Below, in pieces: positions 23,539-31,786 of a stretch of DNA of 64,000 nucleotides. Origin of the DNA: CAZYVU01 sp964651435. GTDB lineage: Bacteria > Desulfobacterota > Syntrophorhabdia > Syntrophorhabdales > CAYQXL01. The notes under the pieces are model-generated. The model had not been told where the DNA came from. It did not search any database and saw only the letters and a list, made by a program, of their open reading frames with translations. The stretch is from the NCBI GenBank assembly GCA_964651435.1, contig CAZYVU010000011.1:1-64000 (forward strand), written 5' to 3'. Both the position numbers and the translations under genes were made by a program. The first letter of the stretch is position 1. Every line of letters starts with the position of its first letter.

Positions 23539-26500
23539 GTGAGGAGGGTTTGGTCTATTGCCGTTATTGTTGCTGCGCTGTGTCTGCCCGGATGGGCCTC
23601 GGCCCAGACACCGGGAGTAACACAGTTGCCCTTTGCCCAGCAGGCGCGGCCCGGAACAGCGCAGCAGCCGGGAGCGGGGCAGCAGCCTGCGCCGGTGGTG
23701 CCGGGCCAGGCGGCGACGCCGCAGCTCGGGGAGCGGCCACGGACTGGGTCCATCGACCTGCAGCAGGCAGCGCCGGGTCAGCAGCTCACATCGCAGCAGC
23801 TCGACGCGATCCAGGGGCTCTCAGGGGACCAGAAGAGGGCCATTTCAGATATGCTCAAGTCTTCAGGGGGGAGCCTGCCCCCGCAGGTGATGGAGATGCT
23901 GAAGGAGCAGGCTGAGGCTCGAGGCATGTCGGCGGAGGAAGTGCTCCGGGCAAAGGACGTACTTGAGAGAAGAGAGGGAACTGCGAAAAGGGAGGCCGAT
24001 CGGAAGCTGAGGGAGGCGGGGCAGGAGACGGGCCGGCGGATTAGCGATGACAGGGATCGGGCATCACTTTTCGATCGCATACGGAAGGTTGGGAGATACC
24101 AAGACATTAGCCTGGACCTGAAGCCCTTTGGCTACGACTTCTTCCTGGAGGGGGCGCGCGTTGCGTCGGAGCGGAGGGACGTGCCCATTCCGGCATCGTA
24201 CGTGGTAGGCCCCGGCGACGAGGTGAGGATCCTCCTGTGGGGACGGGTAAACGCGGTGCACAATGTGACTGTGGAGCGGAACGGGACGATCTTTATCCCA
24301 CAGATTGGTTCTGTTGCCGTGGGCGGGCTTACATTCGAGGAGATGTCGAAGCGGCTGGTGGCGCAGGCGAACCAAATCGTTGGGGCGAACATCGATGTGA
24401 CCATGGGTGCGCTGAGAAGCATCCCCATCTTTGTGCTCGGCGACGTAAAAAGGCCGGGAACGTACACCATCAGCGCCTTCGCCACGGTAACGGATGCGCT
24501 CATCGTGGCAGGGGGGCCCAGCGAAATCGGGTCACTCCGGAACGTGCAGGTGCGGCGTAACGGCAGGCTGGCGACCACTTTTGATGCCTATGAGCTGCTG
24601 TTGAAGGGTGACAAGTCCAAGGACCTGGTGCTTCATCCGGGCGACGTGGTCTTCGTGCCCGTCGTCGGCAGGATAGCGGGGATAGCGGGGAATGTGAGGC
24701 GGCCGGCTATCTATGAGCTGAAGGAGCACCACGACATTAATGCGATCCTGGAGCTCGCCGGGGGCATCCTCCCTACGGCCTACATACAACAGATTCAGGT
24801 GGAGCGGATAGTCAACAACGAGCGGCAGATCGTCATTGACTTTAACGACAAGGACCGGAAGAGGCTAACAGGTGTGGCGCTGCAGGACGGCGATCTCGTG
24901 AAGGTGTTCAACATCGTGGATCGGGATGCAAATGCGGTATTCCTGGAAGGACACGCCAAGAGGCCGGGGAAGTATGAGTTCAAGGAAGGGATGCGGGCGT
25001 CGGACCTTGTCCGGGACTACGGCGACCTTCTGCCGGAGACGTACCTGGACTATGCCGTCGTTCGCCGGCTGGAGCCAAAGTCGGGCGGGACGCGGCTCGT
25101 GCCCTTTAACCTGGGCAGGCTTCTTGCCAAGGTGGGTGAAGATCACGATGTGGAGCTCCAGCCCCAGGATATCGTGACGGTGTTCTCCATCTGGGACTTT
25201 AGGGAAAGGCCGATGGTGACGGTGGAGGGTGAGGTGAGAGGTGTCTATGCGATGGCCGCAGCCCTGGGGATGAAGAAGAGCGAGATGATCCCCCTCACCA
25301 CCGAGGACCGGGAAAGGATCATTTCTCTTATGGGCTCGCCGGCCATCTCGCAGGAGAATAGAGAGAGGCTGGCCGAAACGTTGAAAGGGAAGGTCTTGAA
25401 CGCGGAGGACCGGCAGAAGCTTTCGGCGGCTGCCAACTCACCGCTCATGACCTTTGAGGACCGCGCAGACCTTCTGTCGCTGCTCCGGGCGCCGGCCGCA
25501 ACGCGGAGGAGGGGCACGCTGGCAGAGAAGGACGTGACGCGCCTGGAGAAGCAGCCCGATACCATCGAGATTCCGTTGAGGGACGACATGCGGGTGCGGG
25601 ATGCCATCCTTGCCTCCGGGGGCCTGACAACGGACGCCTATTTTGACGAAATGGAGCTTTATCGCACGGAGGAGGACCGGCAGAAGACGTCGCTTCTCCG
25701 ACTGGACCTGAAAAGGGTAATGGCCGGCGACCCTGCCCATAACGTGGTGCTGAAGGACCTTGATAGGGTTGTCGTGAAATCGGTCTGGGGATTCAAGTAC
25801 CGCAGAACGGTGACAGTCGAGGGCGAGGTATACAAGCCCGGCGTCTATCAGTACGCCGACGGAATGCGCATCGCGGATTTGATTTTCGCGGGCGGAAACG
25901 TGCTGGAATCGGCATATCTTGAAGAAGGAGAAATTACCTCGCAGGAACTGGACGGGGGTAATACCGTCAAAACGACGAGACGAGTGGTGAACCTTGCGAA
26001 GGCCCTTAAGGGTGATGGCGCCGAGAACGTGGCGCTGCGTCCTTACGACGTCGTTACGGTGAAGAAGTACCTGAACTGGCGGGACGACAAGTATGTGTTC
26101 ATCCGGGGAGAGGTCAAGTTCCCGGGCAAGTACTACATCAGCAGCGGGGAAAAGCTTTCGTCGCTCATCGAGCGGGCAGGCGGGCTGACGGAGCGGTCCT
26201 ACCCCAGCGGTTCGGTGTTTACGCGGGAGCGGGTGAAGGAGACGCAGAAAAAGATGCTTGAGGAGCTCATTATGCGGACGGAGCGGCAGATGAGCTCGGC
26301 AAGTGCCGCCTCCCTGGCCACTGCCGCAACGAAGGAGGCCGTCGAGGCTCTGGCGCTGGAGTCACAGCAGAAGAGGCAGTTCATCGAGACCCTGAAGAAG
26401 TTGGAGCCTTTAGGAAGAATGGCCGTCAGGATCGGCCCGGCGAGGCTCTTACGGGGGAGCGAGTTCGACATCGAGCTGGAGGGTAACGACAGCCTGTTTA

Positions 26501-26883
26501 TACCGACAAAGAGCAATGCCATCACCGTCGCGGGGTCTGTTATGACCCAGGGGAGCTTCCTCTACATTCCGGAAATGGGTTACAAGGATTACATAGAGCT
26601 GGCCGGCGGGTACTCGGATAACGCCGATAAGGATAGCATCTACGTCATCAAGGCTGACGGTACGGCCCGCAAGGCAAAGAAACTTCTTTCGTGGAACGAA
26701 CCAAAAGGACAGTGGGAGATCTCGACCCTCAGCGGGAACGGGACGGGTCTTGACCCAGGGGACAGCATTATCGTTCCGGAGAAGCTCGAGCGGATCGCCT
26801 GGCTGAGAGAGTTCAAGGACATCACGCAAATTCTCATGAATTCGGCGGTCGTCGCCGGTGTCGTGATTCAAATGTTCAAGTGA
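23539..26883 (+). CDS. Very long polysaccharide export protein with multiple SLBB domains (Wza/GfcE-like)
   Basis: 1,114 residues from GTG 23539, which has GGGAGGT 6 nt upstream; ATG 23524 would add five residues. A signal peptide ends near SA-QT, then comes a Pro/Gln-rich region. The Poly_export domain begins SYVVGPGDEVRILLWGRVN (about 215). At least seven SLBB-like units follow, marked by GDVKRPGTYTIS, GNVRRPAIYELKE, GHAKRPGKYEFKEG, GEVRGVYAM, GEVYKPGVYQY, GEVKFPGKYYIS and GSVMTQGSFLY. Wza has about 380 residues and two SLBB domains, so this is greatly extended. It probably forms the outer-membrane or periplasmic export conduit. No lipobox is seen. Confidence 0.9.
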   Translation: MRRVWSIAVIVAALCLPGWASAQTPGVTQLPFAQQARPGTAQQPGAGQQPAPVVPGQAATPQLGERPRTGSIDLQQAAPGQQLTSQQLDAIQGLSGDQKRAISDMLKSSGGSLPPQVMEMLKEQAEARGMSAEEVLRAKDVLERREGTAKREADRKLREAGQETGRRISDDRDRASLFDRIRKVGRYQDISLDLKPFGYDFFLEGARVASERRDVPIPASYVVGPGDEVRILLWGRVNAVHNVTVERNGTIFIPQIGSVAVGGLTFEEMSKRLVAQANQIVGANIDVTMGALRSIPIFVLGDVKRPGTYTISAFATVTDALIVAGGPSEIGSLRNVQVRRNGRLATTFDAYELLLKGDKSKDLVLHPGDVVFVPVVGRIAGIAGNVRRPAIYELKEHHDINAILELAGGILPTAYIQQIQVERIVNNERQIVIDFNDKDRKRLTGVALQDGDLVKVFNIVDRDANAVFLEGHAKRPGKYEFKEGMRASDLVRDYGDLLPETYLDYAVVRRLEPKSGGTRLVPFNLGRLLAKVGEDHDVELQPQDIVTVFSIWDFRERPMVTVEGEVRGVYAMAAALGMKKSEMIPLTTEDRERIISLMGSPAISQENRERLAETLKGKVLNAEDRQKLSAAANSPLMTFEDRADLLSLLRAPAATRRRGTLAEKDVTRLEKQPDTIEIPLRDDMRVRDAILASGGLTTDAYFDEMELYRTEEDRQKTSLLRLDLKRVMAGDPAHNVVLKDLDRVVVKSVWGFKYRRTVTVEGEVYKPGVYQYADGMRIADLIFAGGNVLESAYLEEGEITSQELDGGNTVKTTRRVVNLAKALKGDGAENVALRPYDVVTVKKYLNWRDDKYVFIRGEVKFPGKYYISSGEKLSSLIERAGGLTERSYPSGSVFTRERVKETQKKMLEELIMRTERQMSSASAASLATAATKEAVEALALESQQKRQFIETLKKLEPLGRMAVRIGPARLLRGSEFDIELEGNDSLFIPTKSNAITVAGSVMTQGSFLYIPEMGYKDYIELAGGYSDNADKDSIYVIKADGTARKAKKLLSWNEPKGQWEISTLSGNGTGLDPGDSIIVPEKLERIAWLREFKDITQILMNSAVVAGVVIQMFK

Positions 26884-26898
26884 TGTAGGTTCCTCTCG

Positions 26899-28983
26899 TT
26901 GGTTGTGACGAAGAGACCCGCTGAAGATAGAGGCGCCCTGCGGTCCTTCCTTGCCTTGACTCTGTGCCTCCTTTTGATTGGCGCCGCCGCCGAGGCCTCT
27001 GAAGACAACTTCATTACGCCTAACAACTGGGGCGCCACGGGGCTCATGGAGATCCCTTCGGCGAGGATTATGAAGGAGAACACCTATCGTGTCGGGGCCG
27101 GCCAGGTGTACCCCTACCGCTACTACTACGCAGCCCTCGGGGCCTGGAAAGGCCTTGAGGTCGACGGCAGATTTACCGAAATCATCGGGGTGAAGGCCCT
27201 GACAGAGGGGTATGGAAACTACAAGGACAAGGCCTTCGACCTTAAGTATCAGCTCATACCCGAGGGCGTCTACCTGCCGGCCATTGCCGTCGGTATCATG
27301 GACCCCCAGGGCACGCGGCTCTACCCCGGCCAGTACATCGTGGCGAGCAAGAGGATTTTCCCCTTCGACCTCACCATAGGTCTGGGGAACGGCCGCTTCG
27401 GCAAGAGGCCTCTTGCCCCTTCCGATGAGAGCTTCAAGGTGGAGCTCTTCCAGGACCCCGCCCAGTGGCTGAGAGACTCCAATGTATTCTGGGGCATCCA
27501 GTTTTCCCCGTCGCCCCGCTACGCCCTCATGGCGGAGTACAACCCCATCGAGTACGATAAGCAGATCTACGATCCGGCCTACAAGAAATACTTTACGCGG
27601 GGGGTACCGCTGAAGTACAACTTCGGCTTCCGGTGGCGCCCCTGGGACTGGGCCGATATCGATGTCACCTACCAGCGCGGCAACCAATGGGGCCTTAACC
27701 TCTCAACCCTCTTCAACATCGGAGACCCGCTGTTTCCCATGGCCGACAAGCCCTACATCGAGCTGCCTGCACAGAGAGGCAATCCGCTGGAGGTGCGGCT
27801 CACGCAAGCCATGCGCCTGTCGGGTTTCAGCAACATCGGCATTGCCTTCGACGGAACGAACCTCTTCATTGAGGCGCAGAACGACAAGTATTTCTACACG
27901 ACAAGGGCCATCGGCGTTATCTGCGGCTTGGTGGACAAGATCGCGCCGCGGAACGTGAAGGACGTGAGGATCCTTATCACGGACGTAGGTATTCCCGTCG
28001 TCGATTTTTCGACGACGCGGGAGGATATCTTCGAGTTTCTTGAAGAGCACTTGACGCCGGCCCAGTTCTTCTACATGGCCAAGATGAAAACGGCGATCTC
28101 CGAGATGCCCGATACGACCATCCGGGCACGGAAATATTTCGACTACGGCATAGCGCCGGCCTTCAGCACCTATCTGAACGACCCCACAGGCTTCTTCAAA
28201 TACCGGCTTGGCCTGTTGGGCTGGGTCGGGTTTCACCCGTGGAAGGGTAACACGATCCTGGCCTCCGTCGAGACCTATCCCTTCAACACGGTCTCCACAA
28301 ACACCCCCCCGCTTTCCATACCGGTCAGGAGCGACATAGTGCCTTATCTGGAGGAGAACCTGATCCTCTCGCGCCTCATGGTCAATCAGGTGTACAAGAC
28401 GGACAACTCGATCTATGGAAGGCTGGCCTTCGGATTCCTGGAGGTGGAGTACGGCGGGGTGGAGGGTGAGGCGGCCATGCCGGTGCTGGACGGAAGGCTG
28501 CTGGTGGGCGTGAGCGGGGCGGTGGTGAAGAAGAGGGCCGTGGGCAAGCCGCTGTGCTTCAAGGAGAATGACGTCAAGAACTACTATGACCCCATCTTTT
28601 TCAAGACGAGGCTCAACGTGCCGGAGAAGGAGGTGTACCTGGACGTTATGGCCGGCAGGTTCCTTGCCGGGGACAAAGGCGTGAGGGTTTCTGTGTCCAA
28701 GTTCATCAAGGGGGTGACGATCTCGGCATGGTATAGCTGGACCGATACCTCCATCTTCTCCGATCCCTTTAACCGGGGCTACCACGACAAAGGCATCTCC
28801 GTGACCATACCGATACGGCTCTTTGAGGGGACCGATTCAAAGACTACCTACAACTATACACTTACGCCCTGGACCAGAGACGTGGGCCAGGACCTTTACC
28901 ACTATATGAACCTATTCGATTACATGGGCAGAAACATTCCCATCTACCTTCGGAAGGACCTGAAGATGATGCAAGGCGGCTGA
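26899..28983 (+). CDS. yjbH: YjbH/GfcD-like outer-membrane beta-barrel protein
   Basis: 694 residues. The signal peptide (FLALTLCLLLIGAAAEASE) is followed by the YjbH signature NNWGATGLMEIPSARIMKEN and VGAGQVYPYRYYYAALG. Many amphipathic strands follow in two barrel-like halves, with a short alpha/beta part near 345-400. YjbH/GfcD proteins accompany Wza-type exporters in group 4 capsule and Yjb exopolysaccharide loci. The start could be TTG 26899 or GTG 26905, and neither has a strong ribosome site. It begins 15 bp after the SLBB gene, so it is co-transcribed. Confidence 0.87.
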   Translation: MVVTKRPAEDRGALRSFLALTLCLLLIGAAAEASEDNFITPNNWGATGLMEIPSARIMKENTYRVGAGQVYPYRYYYAALGAWKGLEVDGRFTEIIGVKALTEGYGNYKDKAFDLKYQLIPEGVYLPAIAVGIMDPQGTRLYPGQYIVASKRIFPFDLTIGLGNGRFGKRPLAPSDESFKVELFQDPAQWLRDSNVFWGIQFSPSPRYALMAEYNPIEYDKQIYDPAYKKYFTRGVPLKYNFGFRWRPWDWADIDVTYQRGNQWGLNLSTLFNIGDPLFPMADKPYIELPAQRGNPLEVRLTQAMRLSGFSNIGIAFDGTNLFIEAQNDKYFYTTRAIGVICGLVDKIAPRNVKDVRILITDVGIPVVDFSTTREDIFEFLEEHLTPAQFFYMAKMKTAISEMPDTTIRARKYFDYGIAPAFSTYLNDPTGFFKYRLGLLGWVGFHPWKGNTILASVETYPFNTVSTNTPPLSIPVRSDIVPYLEENLILSRLMVNQVYKTDNSIYGRLAFGFLEVEYGGVEGEAAMPVLDGRLLVGVSGAVVKKRAVGKPLCFKENDVKNYYDPIFFKTRLNVPEKEVYLDVMAGRFLAGDKGVRVSVSKFIKGVTISAWYSWTDTSIFSDPFNRGYHDKGISVTIPIRLFEGTDSKTTYNYTLTPWTRDVGQDLYHYMNLFDYMGRNIPIYLRKDLKMMQGG

Positions 28984-29007
28984 AACAAAGGGTTCCCAAG
29001 TTTTCTC

Positions 29008-29036
29008 TTGACAACCTTGTGACCGTGGTATAACTT
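29008..29036 (+). promoter_or_regulatory. Promoter of the small exported protein gene
   Basis: TTGACA (29008-29013) lies before TATAACTTT. TATAAC (29029-29034) gives a 15-bp spacer and TAACTT (29031-29036) a 17-bp spacer. The distance to the ATG is about 30 bp and includes a strong ribosome site. Confidence 0.6.
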
Positions 29037-29067
29037 TGTATTGTCGAGCAAAAAGGAGGGTAACAAA

Positions 29068-29418
29068 ATGCGTAATATTACAAAATGCGTCGCTGGAGTA
29101 GTAGTCTTTGCTCTGCTCTTCAGTGTCGCCCTGCCACGGGTTGTGCTCGCAGACGCGGCTATGGATGAAAAGTGCGCGGCCACTAAGGCGGGCACGGAGA
29201 CTGATGAGGCAAAGAAGAAGGAATGTGCAGCGTATCTGGAGCAGCAGAAGGCAGCGGCAGGGGCTGGAGCAGGTGCAGGTGCGGCGGTTGCCGGCGGCAT
29301 TGAAGGCGGTACCATTGCCCTCGGCGCTGCAATCGCGGCTGCAATCGCGGCTGCAATCGCCATAGCGGCGAGCGGTGGCGGTGGCGGTGGCGGTTTCGTG
29401 CCGGCCCATCACCATTAA
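29068..29418 (+). CDS. Small Ala/Gly-rich exported protein, YjbE/GfcA-like by context
   Basis: 116 residues from ATG 29068, with AAGGAGGG 7 nt upstream. The signal peptide ends near VVLADA. The mature protein has two Cys (EKCAATKAG, KKECAAYL), a Gly/Ala stretch, a hydrophobic AIAAAIAAAIAIAAS segment encoded by imperfect 12-bp repeats, seven Gly, and ends FVPAHHH. Small Ala/Gly/Ser-rich secreted proteins (YjbE, GfcA) are found in YjbH/GfcD loci, so the role is probably tied to the exported polysaccharide. The gene has its own promoter and terminator. Confidence 0.8.
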   Translation: MRNITKCVAGVVVFALLFSVALPRVVLADAAMDEKCAATKAGTETDEAKKKECAAYLEQQKAAAGAGAGAGAAVAGGIEGGTIALGAAIAAAIAAAIAIAASGGGGGGGFVPAHHH

Positions 29419-29437
29419 TCCCCGATTCGGACACTTT

Positions 29438-29482
29438 AAAGGACTGTGTGGCGGGGTGCCGTTGCTCAGTCCTTTCTTTTTA
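29438..29482 (+). terminator. Intrinsic terminator
   Basis: AAAGGACTG (29438-29446) pairs perfectly with CAGTCCTTT (29467-29475), followed by CTTTTTAT. The loop is long (20 nt). It ends 6 nt before the next start codon, so the following gene lacks a normal leader if transcribed from upstream. Confidence 0.7.
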
Positions 29483-29487
29483 TCACC

Positions 29488-29985
29488 ATGAAGACGAAGA
29501 ACATTTACTTGATAGGTCTGGCTTGCTGTATCGGCCTCTGTTCCATCCTATCGTTTCCTCCCTTCGCCGTGGCCGACGACGAGGAAGCGGTGCTCATGGT
29601 GGGGGAGAGGCTCTTCAAATCCCTGAAGGCGCGACAGTTCCGGGGTGCCTGGGAGGTCCTCTCCAAGGAGTCTCAGGAGAGCATCGTGACGGATACGCTC
29701 CGGAGCATTGAGAAGGAGCGGCCGGGTTCGGTGACGCGTGAGCAGGTAACAAACGATTTCGCACAGGGGACGGGCTTTGCTGTTCTCTACTGGGAAGGTT
29801 TTCTGCAGGTTTTCGACCCCGACAAGGTCTTGGAAAGGAGTCGGTGGTCCGTTGGCTCGCTGAAGGCGGACGAGGCGGAAATCGTTATTCACTACAAGAG
29901 GGCCCAGCGGCCGGCGCGAATAAAAGTGGTGAAAGAGGGCGGGCAGTGGCGCGTCGGTCTTGCTGAAACCTTCTGGAAAAAATAG
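29488..29985 (+). CDS. Small exported protein of unknown function
   Basis: 165 residues from ATG 29488. The signal peptide MKTKNIYLIGLACCIGLCSI runs to about residue 30. The mature part (FKSLKARQFRGAWEVLSKES ... GGQWRVGLAETFWKK) resembles the NTF2-like/DUF4878 arrangement of small exported proteins: an N-terminal helix pair and C-terminal strands ending in QWRV. That comparison is tentative. No Shine-Dalgarno lies before the ATG; a GTG at 29446 falls inside the upstream terminator stem and is less likely. It follows the YjbE-like gene. Confidence 0.7.
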   Translation: MKTKNIYLIGLACCIGLCSILSFPPFAVADDEEAVLMVGERLFKSLKARQFRGAWEVLSKESQESIVTDTLRSIEKERPGSVTREQVTNDFAQGTGFAVLYWEGFLQVFDPDKVLERSRWSVGSLKADEAEIVIHYKRAQRPARIKVVKEGGQWRVGLAETFWKK

Positions 29986-30011
29986 CCTTTTCATAAAGAT
30001 AGGGTGCCCTG

Positions 30012-30043
30012 CCGTTGAACGCTCAACGGTTTTGTGTTATAGT
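30012..30043 (+). promoter_or_regulatory. Promoter with palindrome over the -35 (dsbC-like gene)
   Basis: TTGAAC (30015-30020) and TATAGT (30038-30043) are 17 bp apart. The -35 sits inside a perfect inverted repeat, CCGTTGA (30012-30018) and TCAACGG (30023-30029). The repeat could be an operator, or a weak terminator for the upstream gene, since TTTT follows it. Confidence 0.55.
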
Positions 30044-30127
30044 GCCGAACGAACTTTTGGGCGGTTTTGAAGCTGCCGCCGGCAATAGTGTCACGAGTGG
30101 AACAGAATAATCAAGGAGGAGATTAGG

Positions 30128-30853
30128 GTGAAGAGATTAGTCATTGCTGCAATGGTGTTGGGACTGATGGTGTCGTATGCGCATGCCGACCAGGCCTTGC
30201 TGAAACAGGTGAAGGGCATGGATATTGTCAAGACGGTTCTGGAACCTGCCGGTATTGAGCTGCTCGATGCCAGTGACATCGGCAACCTGTATGAGGTGGT
30301 CATTCAGCAGGGGAAGCAGAAGGGCGTGCTCTATGCGACGAAGGACGGCAAGTACCTGGTGCAGGGCGCACTCATTGACGGGAAGGGCGCAAATGTCACA
30401 AAGGTCCGGTTTGAAGAGCTCAACAAGATTGACTTCGCAAAGGTCTCCCTGAAGGATGCCATCGTCATCAAGAAGGGGACAGGCGCCAAGAAGCTCATCA
30501 TGGTGACGGACGTGGACTGCCCTTTCTGCATCAAGGCGTACGACTGGCTTAAGACCCAGGATAACTACACGCTCTATGTCTATCTCATGCCGATACCGCA
30601 GCTTCACCCGAAGGCGTACGACAAGAGCGTAAAGGTGCTTTGCTCCAAGGATGTCTTGGCTGCCCTCGACCTGGCGAAAGCCAACAAGGATATCCCCGCC
30701 GAAAAGTGCGCTGACGGCGAGGCCAAGCTGAAAAAGCAGATGGAAATTGGGGCCGAGCTCGGCGCCACCGGTACGCCTCTCTTTATACTGGATAGCGGAG
30801 CGAAGGTGGTGGGGTTTGCGCAGCAGCCGCTGGAAGACTACCTGAAGAAATAG
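30128..30853 (+). CDS. DsbC-like periplasmic thiol:disulfide isomerase
   Basis: 241 residues from GTG 30128, with AAGGAGG 8 nt upstream. A signal peptide (1-20) is followed by a DsbC/G-type N-terminal dimerisation domain (about 25-95). The thioredoxin fold has the active site VDCPFCIKAYDWL and cis-Pro loop GATGTPLFIL. A second Cys pair (VLCSKD, EKCADG) matches the structural disulfide of DsbC. It would shuffle disulfides in exported proteins such as the Cys-rich 711-residue product upstream. A terminator follows. Confidence 0.87.
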   Translation: MKRLVIAAMVLGLMVSYAHADQALLKQVKGMDIVKTVLEPAGIELLDASDIGNLYEVVIQQGKQKGVLYATKDGKYLVQGALIDGKGANVTKVRFEELNKIDFAKVSLKDAIVIKKGTGAKKLIMVTDVDCPFCIKAYDWLKTQDNYTLYVYLMPIPQLHPKAYDKSVKVLCSKDVLAALDLAKANKDIPAEKCADGEAKLKKQMEIGAELGATGTPLFILDSGAKVVGFAQQPLEDYLKK

Positions 30854-30876
30854 AAGCGTAGAATAGCCGATTTTGT

Positions 30877-30923
30877 GCCGGGCCTCCCTGGGCCGTCAAC
30901 GTCCGGGAGAGCCCGGCTTTTTT
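30877..30923 (+). terminator. Intrinsic terminator
   Basis: GCCGGGC near 30878 pairs with GCCCGGC (30911-30917), with an inner CTCCC/GGGAG extension, followed by T6. Confidence 0.88.
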
Positions 30924-30940
30924 GTCTGCCCCTTTTGCTC

Positions 30941-30970
30941 TTGAGTACATAAGCCCCTTTTTTGTAAGAT
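30941..30970 (+). promoter_or_regulatory. Promoter candidate of the SDR gene
   Basis: TTGAGT (30941-30946), an 18-bp spacer, and TAAGAT (30965-30970). CGGAGGAT lies just before the ATG at 30989. Confidence 0.45.
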
Positions 30971-30988
30971 ATTGAAACGGAGGATGGT

Positions 30989-31744
30989 ATGCGTCTAAAG
31001 GACAGGGTGGCGATTATCACGGCGGCTGCCGGGGCGGGCATCGGACAAGCTACAGCGAGGACCTTCGCGCGGGAAGGGGCGACTGTCGTTGTTACGGACG
31101 CCCACCGTGAAAGGGCCGTAACGGTGGCTGAGGACATTAGCAGGGAGTATGGGGTGAGGGCGCTGGGTCTCGTTTGCGATGTGACGAGCCGGAGCCGGGT
31201 GGAGACCGTAGTGGCCGAGACCCTGGGGGCCTTCGGCCGAATCGACATTCTTGTTAATAATGCGGGAACGAACAGGCCGGGCCAAATCGTCGACCTGACG
31301 GACGAGGCCTGGGACCTGGTGATCGACACGTCGCTCAAGGGAACATTCTATTGTACGCGGGCCGTCTTGCCGACGATGATGAGCCGGAAATCGGGCCGTA
31401 TTGTAAGTATCACGTCGACAGCGGCGTTCATGGGGCTCAAGGCCGGTCACGCACATTACGCGGCGGCGAAGGCAGGCGTCACCGCCTTCACCCGCTGCCT
31501 GGCCATGGAGGCTGCACCCTATCACGTGACAGCCAACACGATTGCGCCAAGCTTCATCTACAATGAATTCATACCCCACATCTATCCAGAGGAAGAGATC
31601 GACCGGATGTACAGTGAGATCCCCTATCCACGCAAGGGGACGCCGGACGACGTGGCCAACACGGCGCTGTTTCTCGCATCGGACGAAGGGGAATACATAA
31701 CAGGGCAGACCATCTGCGTAACCGGCGGAAGCTGGATGCGATAG
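30989..31744 (+). CDS. SDR-family NAD(P)-dependent oxidoreductase
   Basis: 251 residues, a classical short-chain dehydrogenase. The cofactor loop is TAAAGAGIGQATA (TGxxxGIG with Ala in place of the second position's Gly), followed by NNAGTN and the catalytic Ser-Tyr-Lys in SITSTAAFMG and HYAAAKAGV. The C-terminus ends CVTGGSWMR. This is the FabG/BadH-like group acting on hydroxyacyl or cyclic alcohol substrates; the substrate cannot be named from sequence. It is followed 42 bp later by the Lon-family gene, perhaps in the same transcript. Confidence 0.87.
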   Translation: MRLKDRVAIITAAAGAGIGQATARTFAREGATVVVTDAHRERAVTVAEDISREYGVRALGLVCDVTSRSRVETVVAETLGAFGRIDILVNNAGTNRPGQIVDLTDEAWDLVIDTSLKGTFYCTRAVLPTMMSRKSGRIVSITSTAAFMGLKAGHAHYAAAKAGVTAFTRCLAMEAAPYHVTANTIAPSFIYNEFIPHIYPEEEIDRMYSEIPYPRKGTPDDVANTALFLASDEGEYITGQTICVTGGSWMR

Positions 31745-31786
31745 GGTGGGCACTGTCGACAATTCCGAAATGGGAGGTCATGTATT

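Noticed and set aside
26449..27687. Minus-strand open frame of 412 codons opposite the SLBB and yjbH genes
   Set aside because: It is antisense to two well-supported exported proteins and has no recognisable domain or ribosome site.
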